In this document: positions 1 to 6,354 of the stretch, in pieces
Layout: each line of letters begins with the position of its first letter
Position numbering within the stretch: position 1 is the stretch's first letter
Source: Cyanobacteriota bacterium
GTDB taxonomy: Bacteria > Cyanobacteriota > Cyanobacteriia > Phormidesmidales > Phormidesmidaceae
Length of the DNA: 11,370 nt
Reading direction: 5' to 3'
NCBI GenBank assembly: GCA_027619675.1
Contig: JAQCHG010000015.1
Location: 1 to 11,370 of the forward strand
Notes under the pieces: model-generated
Told to the model about the DNA's origin: nothing
The model's database searches: none
Seen by the model: only the letters and a program-made list of their open reading frames with translations
Program-made: the position numbers and the translations under genes

Positions 1-207
1 GGTGGCATTGGTGGTTTGCGGGGGCTGGTGCATGTGCGGGCCATCCTCTCTGGCATTGGGGTGTTGGTGCTGCCCGATCAAAAGGCCCTACCCCACGGTT
101 CCCAAGCCTTTAACGATCAAGGTCAGATCAAAGAACCCGCCCAGGCGGAAGCCATTCGCGCGATCGCCCAAAAACTGGTGGCCATCACCGCCAAACTCAA
201 CCCCTAG
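1..207 (+). CDS. NADPH-dependent FMN reductase-like protein, C-terminal part (5' truncated)
   Basis: Frame 1 is open from the first base to a TAG at 205-207, giving the last 68 residues of a protein that begins outside the window. The visible part starts GGIGGLRGLVHVRAILSGIG, followed by VLP, an AFND segment and a helical tail ending in KLNP. This is the usual C-terminal pattern of the NADPH-dependent FMN reductase / flavodoxin-like fold family, where the GG-GGLR loop and following helix are near the flavin and dimer interface. Such enzymes reduce FMN or quinones in the cytosol; the substrate cannot be told from the tail. An ATG at 32 is out of frame, so there is no reason to start the gene inside the window. 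It converges on the gene at 236-706 with only 28 bp between stops. Family assignment is from motif memory. Confidence 0.75.
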   Translation, partial: GGIGGLRGLVHVRAILSGIGVLVLPDQKALPHGSQAFNDQGQIKEPAQAEAIRAIAQKLVAITAKLNP

Positions 208-235
208 CCCCAGCGACCATCTCGATGCGCCCCCT

Positions 236-706
236 TTATTCTGGAGAATCAATCAACCCTGGGTGATCCTGGGGCCTAGGCCCATCAATAGGCCAGTGAA
301 AGCGGCGCTCAGACACCAAAATGGGTTTGTCATTAATGCTGGCTTCTCGACGACACATGAGCCCATGGTCGTCGAATTCCCAGTTTTCATTGCCATAGGC
401 CCGATACCACTGGCCGGCATCATCATGCCACTCATACTGGAACCGGACTGCAATCCGGTTGTCCCCATAGGCCCACACTTCCTTAACCAGGCGATAGTCC
501 AGTTCCTTGTCCCACTTGCGGCGCAAAAAGGCCCGAATCGCCTCCCGGCCCTGGAGGATTTCGGCGCGATTACGCCAGTGGCTGTCTTCGGTGTAGGCCA
601 GGGCGACGCGGTCAGGATTGCGGCTATTCCAGGCATCTTCAGCCATGCGGGCTTTGGCGATCGCTATCTCCCGCGTAAAGGGAGGAACCAACTTTTGGGT
701 TGTCAT
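236..706 (-). CDS. DUF1348 / NTF2-like (SnoaL-fold) small protein
   Basis: A 156-residue protein with start ATG at 706 and stop TAA at 236-238. It has the pattern I associate with DUF1348 of the nuclear transport factor 2-like superfamily: an N-terminal helix with AWNSRNP (about 26-32), [11 protein letters not shown] (about 37-47), a [14 protein letters not shown] helix, then aromatic-rich strands including [23 protein letters not shown] (given in parts: [10 protein letters not shown], then [13 protein letters not shown]) and a tail with [10 protein letters not shown]. Length is normal for the family, so the gene looks complete. The fold is a cone-shaped barrel that binds small ligands; no catalytic function is established and none is claimed. 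No strong Shine-Dalgarno sequence is seen before the ATG. The gene follows the structured RNA-like element on the same strand, about 54 bp downstream, so it could lie in the same transcript or be where a mobile element landed. Confidence 0.85.
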   Translation of the reverse strand: MTTQKLVPPFTREIAIAKARMAEDAWNSRNPDRVALAYTEDSHWRNRAEILQGREAIRAFLRRKWDKELDYRLVKEVWAYGDNRIAVRFQYEWHDDAGQWYRAYGNENWEFDDHGLMCRREASINDKPILVSERRFHWPIDGPRPQDHPGLIDSPE

Positions 707-759
707 CGTGGGTACTCACATCAAGAGAGACATCGCAGGAACCACTATCGTTAGGACAT

Positions 760-950
760 GGCAACGCCTGGAGCGAGCAAGGAGCTTGAGCCCCTTGTCC
801 GAGCCTGGCTGTTCACGGCCCTACACGACTTGGCCTGAGCGGAGTCGTTGGCTTTGCCGCCCCGGAGGGGCTAGGGAACGGCCAGAACCCGGTGGTGTGG
901 CTGGCTTTCTCCCTTTGGGAGACGTTTCACGAACGACTCTGCTCAGCCAG
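760..950 (-). ncRNA. Structured RNA-like element, HEARO / IscB omega-RNA-like, with no iscB gene
   Basis: This lies in a 395-bp gap (707-1101) that has no credible protein gene. Nested complementary segments cover most of it. A long stem pairs 932-946 with 835-849 (14 of 15 pairs canonical on the minus strand; the A940/C841 position would be U-G on the plus strand). Inside it are hairpins 908-922 (6-bp arms, 3-nt loop), 881-885 with 901-905, and 859-863 with 867-871. Outside, 3' on the minus strand, is 790-797 with 778-785 (8 bp including one G-U; on the plus strand that pair becomes C-A). The minus-strand motifs GTGAAACGTCTCCC, GGGAGAAAGCC and GTAGGGCCGTGAACAGCC resemble HEARO RNAs, now known as omega-RNAs that guide IscB nucleases. 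That match is from memory, not a search. An omega-RNA normally sits just upstream of iscB; here a DUF1348 gene follows. It could instead be the end of a decayed insertion element. Ends are approximate and strand is inferred. Confidence 0.55.
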
Positions 951-1010
951 CAGTCAACGGGCTCGGTTCTCTGTAACCTTCCAATCGTGGCCGTACATGA
1001 TCAAGGAGGC

Positions 1011-1043
1011 AAAGAAAAGGCTGTCAGCCAATCGCCAACAGCC
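1011..1043 (-). terminator. Rho-independent terminator of the cyn operon
   Basis: On the minus strand, 1043-1034 pairs with 1028-1019 in a continuous 10-bp stem (two G-U wobbles near the loop) closed by a 5-nt loop GATTG. It is followed directly by TTTTCTTT (1018-1011). The wobbles would be A-C mismatches on the plus strand and no T-run follows on that side, so it acts for minus-strand transcription. It lies about 58 bp after the cynS stop and separates the operon from the RNA-like element downstream. Confidence 0.85.
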
Positions 1044-1101
1044 CTAGGAAGTTGAGTTAGGAGATGGAGGCGTCAGCAGACAAGGAAGTGCATGGAACGG
1101 C

Positions 1102-1545
1102 TTACCATTTCTTATAGGGCAGAAACTTGCCATTCATAATGACCTTCACGCGATCGCCCTTCGGATCTTCTTCCTTTTCCACATCAATCGTGAAGTCAAT
1201 GGCACTCATAATACCGTCGCCAAACTTTTCATGTACGACGGTTTTGATCGGCATGCCGTAGACCTGCATGATTTCATAAAAGCGATAGATGAGGGGATCG
1301 GTCGGAATCACCGGATCCAGCGCCCCCTTCACCGGGCATTCAGTCAGGGGCTCAATCAGTGAGGCATCTGCCCCAATCGCTTCCACAATTTTGGTGGCCT
1401 CTTCCATAGAAGCGCTCGCTTGACGGTAGAACACCGAAGCAATCCAGACTTCATCGCACCCGATCTTAGCTTCTAGATCTGCAAAGGTCAGACCTGCCGC
1501 TTTCTTGGCAGCCAACAGTTTTTCAGTAATCACAGGAATTGCCAT
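1102..1545 (-). CDS. cynS: Cyanase (cyanate hydratase/lyase)
   Basis: This enzyme converts cyanate and bicarbonate to carbamate, which breaks down to ammonia and CO2; it works in the cytosol as a homodecamer. The 147-residue product has both parts of the family. The N-terminal helical DNA-binding-like domain (about 1-75) contains [16 protein letters not shown] and [13 protein letters not shown]. The C-terminal catalytic domain contains [18 protein letters not shown] and [14 protein letters not shown] and ends GKFLPYKKW. By alignment from memory with E. coli CynS, the catalytic Arg, Glu and Ser correspond to R88, E91 and S114, all present. The length is close to the 156 residues of the E. coli enzyme. 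The ATG at 1545 is preceded by GAGG with 7 nt spacing. It is the last gene of cynABDS, 56 bp after cynD, with a terminator downstream. The order matches the cynABDS operon known from Synechococcus elongatus. Confidence 0.97.
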   Translation of the reverse strand: MAIPVITEKLLAAKKAAGLTFADLEAKIGCDEVWIASVFYRQASASMEEATKIVEAIGADASLIEPLTECPVKGALDPVIPTDPLIYRFYEIMQVYGMPIKTVVHEKFGDGIMSAIDFTIDVEKEEDPKGDRVKVIMNGKFLPYKKW

Positions 1546-1560
1546 TTTTAATCCTCTTGG

Positions 1561-1599
1561 ACTTACTTCTTGAACTTATTTCTTGAACTGACTTCTGGG
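1561..1599 (-). repeat. Three 13-bp imperfect tandem repeats in the cynD-cynS spacer
   Basis: Units are 1561-1573, 1574-1586 and 1587-1599. On the minus strand they read roughly AAGTTCAAGAAGT, with the copy nearest cynS (AAGTCCAAGAGGA, partly displaced) supplying the GAGG of the cynS ribosome-binding site. They fill nearly the whole spacer. They could come from slippage duplication or tune cynS translation; no function is shown. Confidence 0.7.
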
Positions 1600-1601
1600 G
1601 C

Positions 1602-2483
1602 TTACATCAATCGATCCGCTTCCACCGCACGGGTTTCGCGGAACAAGTGACTTTCCATCTCCGCCTTCAGATCGTGATAGGCCGGATGCTGCTCAATGGT
1701 TTCCCGATTGCGCGGACGGGGGAAAGGTACCTCCAGAATTTCATCCACCCGTGCCGCTGGCCCCCGCGTCATCATGACGATGCGGTCCGACAGCAGCAGG
1801 GCTTCTTCAATACTGTGGGTAATCATGATCACGGTCTTGCGCTGCTGTTCCCAGATGCGCTCAATCTCGTCTTGTAGAAAGCCTCGGGTCAGGGCGTCTA
1901 ATGCCCCAAAGGGCTCATCCATTAGCAGAATTTGCGGGTCGATAGCTAGGGCACGGGCAATGCCTACCCGCTGACGCATGCCCCCCGACAACTGGTGGGG
2001 ATGTCGCCGCTCAGCCCCGGTCAGCCCCACCAGTTGAATGTGCTCCTTGATAATGCGATTCATCGCCTTGGCCGCCAGGTTAGGTTTAACCGTCTCCACG
2101 GCGAAACGGAGGTTTTCCTCCACCGTCATCCAGGGCATGAGAGCATAGTTTTGAAACACCATACCCCGGTCTGGACCCGGTTTAGTAATGGGCACACCGT
2201 TGAGTAAAATTTCACCCCTACTAATGGGACTTAGGCCCGCAATCATGCTCAGCAGGGTGGATTTACCACAGCCAGAGGGACCAATGATTGAGACAAAGGT
2301 ATTGGGCTCAATGTCGATACTGATATCTTGAATGGCTGTGAAATCGCGGCTGGTTTTCCCCGAGAGCTGATTGAAAATACCTTTTTTGCCTGGGAAGGTC
2401 TTCGTCACGTTGCGGATGGACAACTGCGACGATGATGATGGTGAATCCATAGGGATAGCAGTGGTAGCAGGAGCTAAACTCAT
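1602..2483 (-). CDS. cynD: Cyanate ABC transporter ATP-binding protein
   Basis: This is the cytosolic ATPase that powers cyanate (and possibly nitrite) uptake through CynB. The 293-residue product is of NrtD/SsuB/TauB type. It has Walker A GPSGCGKST (68-76), the Q-loop QNYALMPWM starting at Q111, the signature LSGGMRQRVGIARAL (165-179), Walker B ILLMDEPFGALD (185-196) and the switch histidine in ITHSIEEA (H213). All catalytic motifs are intact. The first 20 residues are Ser/Pro/Ala-rich and precede the fold proper, which begins about SIRNVTKTF. The start ATG at 2483 overlaps the cynB stop as ATGA, so translation is probably coupled. The family alone does not separate nitrate, cyanate, bicarbonate or sulfonate importers; the adjoining cynS makes cyanate the best call. 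Confidence 0.93.
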   Translation of the reverse strand: MSLAPATTAIPMDSPSSSSQLSIRNVTKTFPGKKGIFNQLSGKTSRDFTAIQDISIDIEPNTFVSIIGPSGCGKSTLLSMIAGLSPISRGEILLNGVPITKPGPDRGMVFQNYALMPWMTVEENLRFAVETVKPNLAAKAMNRIIKEHIQLVGLTGAERRHPHQLSGGMRQRVGIARALAIDPQILLMDEPFGALDALTRGFLQDEIERIWEQQRKTVIMITHSIEEALLLSDRIVMMTRGPAARVDEILEVPFPRPRNRETIEQHPAYHDLKAEMESHLFRETRAVEADRLM

Positions 2484-3328
2484 GAGTTTCGACCAAATGC
2501 GACAAACTTCTCTAGGACTGCAAACAGGCTATCGAGGAGGAGCCCCACCAGGCCGATGATGAAAATAGCGACCAAAATGTTGGCGATCGAGAGATTGTTC
2601 CACTCATTCCAAATGAAGTAGCCCAGGCCCGTTCCCAGTAACATTTCTGCCGCCACAATCACCAGCCAAGAAATCCCCATGCTGATGCGTAGACCGGAGA
2701 TGATATTGGGCAATGCTGCCGGAATAATCACCTTAAAAATGGTCCGCAGTCGAGAAGCCCCCAAGGTGTTGGCCACATCTAAATAGTCTTTATCTACACT
2801 GGCCACCCCAAAGGCCGTGTTAATCAGCGTGGGCCAAATGCTGGAGATAAAGATGATAAAAATACCCGTTTGCTCAGAATCCCGCAGTAGATAGAGCCCC
2901 AAGGGTAACCAGGCCAGGGGAGAAACGGGTTTGAGGAGCTGGATATAGGGGTTGAACGCCTTGTAGGCCACGGGGGAAATCCCAATCAAAATCCCCAGGG
3001 GCACCGCCACCAAGGAGGCCAAAATATAGCCAATGGCCACCCGGCGCAAGCTGATCAACAGATTCCAACCAATGCCTAAGTCGTTAGGACCGTTGTTAAA
3101 AAAGGGATTGCTGACCCACCACCAGAACTCCTTCAGGGTGGCGCTAGCGGTGGGGACTCCCTGGACAAACCAACCGACGCGGGCACCTACTTCCCACAGG
3201 AGTAAAAATAGTCCTAGGGACAGTAGGAACAGCGCCAAGGCTCTCAGATTTTCGTTGAGCCAAAAAGCCTCTTTGGTCTCCCCTTGGGGAAATCCGGTAG
3301 TGGCATTAGGAGCGTTACTGAGGGCCAT
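2480..3328 (-). CDS. cynB: Cyanate ABC transporter permease
   Basis: This is the inner-membrane channel subunit of the cyanate importer, expected to work as a dimer with two CynD. The 282-residue product has about six hydrophobic segments (near 30-46, 96-118, 130-147, 153-172, 211-232 and 248-268). It has the cytoplasmic EAA-type coupling loop DVANTLGASRLRTIFKVIIP AALP (shown in two parts, about 184-208), which contacts the ATPase. It matches the NrtB/SsuC/TauC permease family in length and loop. An in-frame ATG exists at 3343, but the ATG at 3328 is chosen because GGAGG lies 8 nt before it. The stop TGA (2480-2482) overlaps the cynD start. It follows cynA after an 81-bp spacer in which I see no strong hairpin. 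Confidence 0.93.
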   Translation of the reverse strand: MALSNAPNATTGFPQGETKEAFWLNENLRALALFLLSLGLFLLLWEVGARVGWFVQGVPTASATLKEFWWWVSNPFFNNGPNDLGIGWNLLISLRRVAIGYILASLVAVPLGILIGISPVAYKAFNPYIQLLKPVSPLAWLPLGLYLLRDSEQTGIFIIFISSIWPTLINTAFGVASVDKDYLDVANTLGASRLRTIFKVIIPAALPNIISGLRISMGISWLVIVAAEMLLGTGLGYFIWNEWNNLSIANILVAIFIIGLVGLLLDSLFAVLEKFVAFGRNS

Positions 3329-3336
3329 AGTGTGTG

Positions 3337-3341
3337 CCTCC
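3337..3341 (-). promoter_or_regulatory. Ribosome-binding site that sets the cynB start
   Basis: GGAGG on the minus strand, 8 nt before the ATG at 3328. It overlaps the second codon region of the alternative ATG at 3343, so it can serve only the 3328 start. Confidence 0.8.
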
Positions 3342-3409
3342 ATTGTGCGACTGGACTGCGATGGCCAAGGACTGGTGATCGATCGCGCGGGTGGACAAGA
3401 TCCCCTTAT

Positions 3410-5059
3410 CTAGAACCCGAGGCTGTCGATTTGGGCTTTGACATAGTCGCCAGGGGCCTCTGGGTCGAACTTATCAAAGGCTAGGGTTTCGGGACGGTTA
3501 CTTTCTGTGGGTGGGTTTTGACCCAGTTCTTGGGCCAGTTCCCGCGCCAGATCGGTTAAAAACACCTCTTCGCCCACGGCATCGTAGGTTTCATCGGTGA
3601 TGGCCTGGGCAGCCTTGCCGTCCCCTTGTAAATCCCAGCGCACCAGTTGGGACGAGATCCATTTGGCAAAGCTCTGCCAGGGATAGGGGTCAAAGCCGAT
3701 GCGATCGGGAATCGATAGCGTGTTGCCTAACCCATCCTCAAAGTTGCCTGTCAGCACCGCTTCCACGACCTCCACGGGCTGGTTCAAAAAGGCCCGCTCG
3801 GAAATCGCGGCGGCAATTTCGGGGCGGTTAGCGGCATCTTGGGCATAGCCAGCGGCCTCGATGATGGCCTTATTCAGCGCCCGGAAGGCGTTGGGGTTTT
3901 CGCCGATCCACTGGTCGCTAGCGGCAAAGGCGCAACAGGGGTGACCATCCCACAGATCTTTGGTGAGCAGGTGAATAAAGCCAGCCCCTTCGTAGACCGC
4001 CCGTTGGTTGAAGGGGTCGGGCATGAGCATGGCATCAATGTCCCCTGCGATTAGCTGGGCGATGCTGTCGGGGGGCGGGACGGGGCGAATCTGTACGTCT
4101 ACATCGGGGTTGAGCCCGCCCGTGGATAGGTAATAGCGCAACAGTAAGTTGTGCATGGAATAGGGGAAGGGTACGCCAATGACGAAGCCTTTGAAGTCTT
4201 CGGGGCCGTTGACTTGGCCTTTGTGGCGTTCGGCAATGGTGATGGCTTGGCCATTGATGTTTTCGATGCTGGCGAGCTTGACGCCAAAGCTGTTGGACCC
4301 GAGCCCGAGGGTCATGGCAATGGGCATGGGGGCTAGCATGTGGTAGGCATCAAGTTCTCCCGCGATCGCGGAGTCACGCACGGCTCCCCAACTGGGCATT
4401 TTCACCACGCTGGCATTGAAGCCATATTTTTCGTAGAAGCCCAGAGGCTCTGACATGATGATCGGGGTGGCGCAGGTGATGGGGATAAAGCCCACTTGAA
4501 TGTCGGTTTTCTCTAGATCGGCGACGATCGTCTCGTCGGGGGTATCTTCGGCGGTGGGGGCATCGTTAGCGCCGCAACTGGCCAAGGTCACCAATGCCGC
4601 CCCAACAGCCATATTGCGCAGGAATTCACGGCGCGTCGTGCCACTGTTGCGGATGGAGTCGGCAAAGAACAGTCCGGCTTGGGGACCAAAGGCGGCGGCA
4701 AAGGCATTTTCCAGCCCTCCGGCCTGTTTGCAAAGGGCCAAAATCAGCTTTTCTCGCTGCGGATCATTGCGGCCCACCCGCTTAAGAAATAGGGTTTTTC
4801 GCAGTTCATAGGCATTAACGGTGTCCGCTGCCCGCAGTTGGTTCTCTTTGTAGAGACCCATTTTCACCAGATCATCTACCATGTCCACCGGGTCCTGGGG
4901 CATGGTTTGCAAAAATTGCCAGTGATCACTGGAGAAATGACCCCCGCCACAGATCTGACAAGGTTGTCCTGCCTGCATTCCTGGCTGAATTAAGGATGGC
5001 GATGTGCAACCAAGATTTCCCCAGTCGCTGAGCGACTTTGCTGCTGCTGATATGCTCAT
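3410..5059 (-). CDS. cynA: Cyanate ABC transporter substrate-binding lipoprotein with N-terminal extension
   Basis: This protein captures cyanate outside the cytoplasmic membrane and delivers it to CynBD. From about residue 180 to the end it is an NrtA/CmpA/SsuA-type binding protein: VGFIPITCATPIIMSEPLGFYEKYGF in parts (VGFIPITCATPI, EPLGFYEKYGF), GELDAYHMLAPMPIAMTLG, and a late CCAFAASDQW. Before it is a twin-arginine motif TTRREFLRNM (141-150), a hydrophobic stretch and a lipobox-like LASC (C162), so Tat export and lipid anchoring are likely. Unusually, about 140 residues precede the signal. They include CQICGGGHF (C34, C37) and charged helices. No ATG, GTG or TTG codon lies between M67 and the RR motif, so an extension is really encoded. 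No strong Shine-Dalgarno precedes the ATG at 5059. It is the first gene of the operon. Substrate is inferred from cynS. Confidence 0.9.
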   Translation of the reverse strand: MSISAAAKSLSDWGNLGCTSPSLIQPGMQAGQPCQICGGGHFSSDHWQFLQTMPQDPVDMVDDLVKMGLYKENQLRAADTVNAYELRKTLFLKRVGRNDPQREKLILALCKQAGGLENAFAAAFGPQAGLFFADSIRNSGTTRREFLRNMAVGAALVTLASCGANDAPTAEDTPDETIVADLEKTDIQVGFIPITCATPIIMSEPLGFYEKYGFNASVVKMPSWGAVRDSAIAGELDAYHMLAPMPIAMTLGLGSNSFGVKLASIENINGQAITIAERHKGQVNGPEDFKGFVIGVPFPYSMHNLLLRYYLSTGGLNPDVDVQIRPVPPPDSIAQLIAGDIDAMLMPDPFNQRAVYEGAGFIHLLTKDLWDGHPCCAFAASDQWIGENPNAFRALNKAIIEAAGYAQDAANRPEIAAAISERAFLNQPVEVVEAVLTGNFEDGLGNTLSIPDRIGFDPYPWQSFAKWISSQLVRWDLQGDGKAAQAITDETYDAVGEEVFLTDLARELAQELGQNPPTESNRPETLAFDKFDPEAPGDYVKAQIDSLGF

Positions 5060-5071
5060 AGGTGGCTAATC

Positions 5072-5153
5072 CCAATGCGACAAAAACCAATACCTTGCCA
5101 GCTCAAATGCAAGTTGGTGTCAGCCTATCAAACTCAAATCCAAGCCGCATTGG
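5072..5153. promoter_or_regulatory. 8-bp inverted repeat framing the cynA leader
   Basis: CCAATGCG at 5072-5079 and its exact complement CGCATTGG at 5146-5153, each flanked by a further ATC-like match, lie upstream of the cynA start at 5059. The arms enclose the two direct repeats described separately. Arms 66 bp apart are too distant for a simple hairpin, so paired protein sites are more likely. Confidence 0.45.
5102..5144 (-). promoter_or_regulatory. Paired 12-bp direct repeats, candidate operators for the AraC-type regulator
   Basis: CTCAAATGCAAG (5102-5113) and CTCAAATCCAAG (5133-5144) match at 11 of 12 bases. They are 31 bp apart start to start, about three helical turns, so both face the same side of DNA. 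They lie 43-85 bp upstream of the cynA ATG and just downstream of the gene for a REC-AraC regulator. AraC-family proteins commonly bind direct repeats with helical spacing. The link to this regulator is inference. Confidence 0.55.
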
Positions 5154-5188
5154 ATCAATTTTTGGACCTAGTAGGACTTTCTTTGGGA

Positions 5189-5211
5189 TTTATTTTTGAG
5201 GCAAAAATAAA
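5189..5211. terminator. AT-rich perfect hairpin after the REC-AraC gene
   Basis: TTTATTTTTG (5189-5198) and CAAAAATAAA (5202-5211) are perfect 10-bp arms with a 3-nt loop, starting 3 bp after the regulator stop. The position suits a terminator that separates the regulator from cynA, but the stem is almost all A-T and there is no separate T-run. It may be a weak attenuator or a protein-binding palindrome. Confidence 0.45.
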
Positions 5212-5214
5212 GGG

Positions 5215-6111
5215 CTAATCTGTTAATTCTGTTACAGACTTTCGCCGCCAATCCTGAGGAGAGGTGCCATGGAACTGTCGAAAGTGGCGCGTAAAGTAAC
5301 CGGCATCACTGTAGCCAGAGGCTGTGGCAATGTCGCGCACAGACTGATCCGTTGTCGCCAGTAAGGTACGGGCTTGGACCATGCGCCGCTCGATAATCCA
5401 TTGCTTGACGCTGCGCCCAGTTTGCTCCTGCACCAGGTTGGTTAAATAGGCGGGGGAATAGCCCACTTCTTGGGCGACATCCTTGAGACTGATGGGCTGG
5501 TGATAGTGGGCTTCAATAAAGTCAAACAGGCTGGCTAAACCAGGCACTGCCGGGAAGACACGGGCGGGACCTGAGGGTGAGGTGGTGGGCTCAATAGCGG
5601 CGGGCCATGGCCCCTGGGGGCAGGGACCTGTCCATGGCCCGTCCAGGTCTGCCTGCATCCCTGGTGCTGAACCCCGTATATCCTGCCTATAAAGCTGGGA
5701 AAGCTGCTCTTGGCGTTTGAGACGGCTACTAATGGCGGTCAAAAATTGCTCGACGGTGCAGGGCTTGGTCAGATAATCGTCGGCACCCAAATCCATGCCC
5801 CGCCGCAGGTCCGCCATGGTGACTTTGGCGGTGAGAAAAATCAGGGGAATGGAGGCGGTTTGGTGCGATCGCCGCAGCGCTGACAACACTGAATACCCAT
5901 CCATATCTGGCATCATGATGTCGCATACGACGAGGTCGGGCTGGTGAGTTTTAGCCATCTCAATGCCCTTCACCCCGTCACTGGTGCCTACCGCTCTGAA
6001 CCCTTCAAACTCTAGGCATTTCAAAAAAATGCTGCGGGTTTGGGCTTCATCTTCGATAACTAAAATTGTCTTCATGGCAATTGTTTTGGGGTTCGCCTGA
6101 TCAGACAACAT
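5215..6111 (-). CDS. Response regulator, REC plus AraC-type DNA-binding domain
   Basis: This is a cytosolic two-component regulator of 298 residues. The receiver domain (about 14-135) starts MKTILVIEDE, with acidic pocket E20/D21, phospho-acceptor D64 in VVCDIMMPDMDG, T94 and K116 (DDYLTKP). A Pro/Gly-rich linker (about 140-190) leads to an AraC/XylS domain (about 195-290) with two helix-turn-helix units, SLKDVAQEVGYSPAYLTNLV and SVRDIATASGYSDAGYFTRH. The ATG at 6111 is chosen because GAGG lies 8 nt upstream; the ATG at 6075 (M13) is the alternative and would begin right at the receiver fold, but has no such site. It lies directly upstream of cynA on the same strand, 155 bp away, and is divergent from a histidine kinase. 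Control of cynABDS by this protein, with the neighbouring kinase as partner, is inference from position. Confidence 0.92.
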   Translation of the reverse strand: MLSDQANPKTIAMKTILVIEDEAQTRSIFLKCLEFEGFRAVGTSDGVKGIEMAKTHQPDLVVCDIMMPDMDGYSVLSALRRSHQTASIPLIFLTAKVTMADLRRGMDLGADDYLTKPCTVEQFLTAISSRLKRQEQLSQLYRQDIRGSAPGMQADLDGPWTGPCPQGPWPAAIEPTTSPSGPARVFPAVPGLASLFDFIEAHYHQPISLKDVAQEVGYSPAYLTNLVQEQTGRSVKQWIIERRMVQARTLLATTDQSVRDIATASGYSDAGYFTRHFRQFHGTSPQDWRRKSVTELTD

Positions 6112-6119
6112 CAGTGAAC

Positions 6120-6123
6120 CCTC
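6120..6123 (-). promoter_or_regulatory. Ribosome-binding site of the REC-AraC gene
   Basis: GAGG on the minus strand, 8 nt before the ATG at 6111. It supports the longer of two possible starts. Confidence 0.55.
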
Positions 6124-6238
6124 AGTTGAAAACCTTCAGTTGGTTTCTGGAAGACTTGCTCCCAAATGGTGGACGGTGCTCACCCTACTTGAACGTTGGA
6201 GGGAGAGGGATTTGGGATGAAAACTGATGAAAGTGGAA

Positions 6239-6320
6239 TGTACCCACTCGGTTCATGCTTGACATCAGCCCTGTCCAATTCAGAACGTCAACAGTCGGGG
6301 GCAAGGCTGTACCCTTTCGG
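6239..6320. repeat. Repeated TGTACCC-TCGG motif in the regulator leader
   Basis: TGTACCCACTCGG (6239-6251) and TGTACCCTTTCGG (6308-6320) match at 11 of 13 bases. They lie between the NtcA box and the REC-AraC start, in what would be a leader of about 235 nt. They may be sites for another regulator. Nothing else in 6112-6354 has clear structure apart from a short AAACC/GGTTT inverted repeat near 6130-6146. Confidence 0.35.
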
Positions 6321-6354
6321 GGATGTACTTAATTTAATGGTTGACTGTTACCAG

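Noticed and set aside
2..754. Plus-strand open frame of 250 codons in frame 2
   Set aside because: It is out of frame with the reductase tail and antisense to the DUF1348 gene; its product is Pro/Arg-rich and matches nothing.
760..950. The structured element as tmRNA, RNase P RNA or a known riboswitch
   Set aside because: I see no tmRNA tag frame or tRNA-like end, no RNase P core motifs, and no riboswitch core I recognise; the gene downstream also does not suggest a ligand.
618..1055. Plus-strand open frame of 145 codons across the gap before cynS
   Set aside because: It runs through the paired stems and the terminator, has no recognisable domain, and has low-complexity composition typical of translated structured RNA.
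3329..3343. Longer cynB start at ATG 3343
   Set aside because: GGAGG is placed 8 nt before the ATG at 3328, inside the extra codons, and the added five residues match nothing.
5060..5100. NtcA box at GTATTGGTTTTTGTC in the cynA leader
   Set aside because: The second half is TGT, not TAC, at the required spacing, and no well-placed -10 follows.
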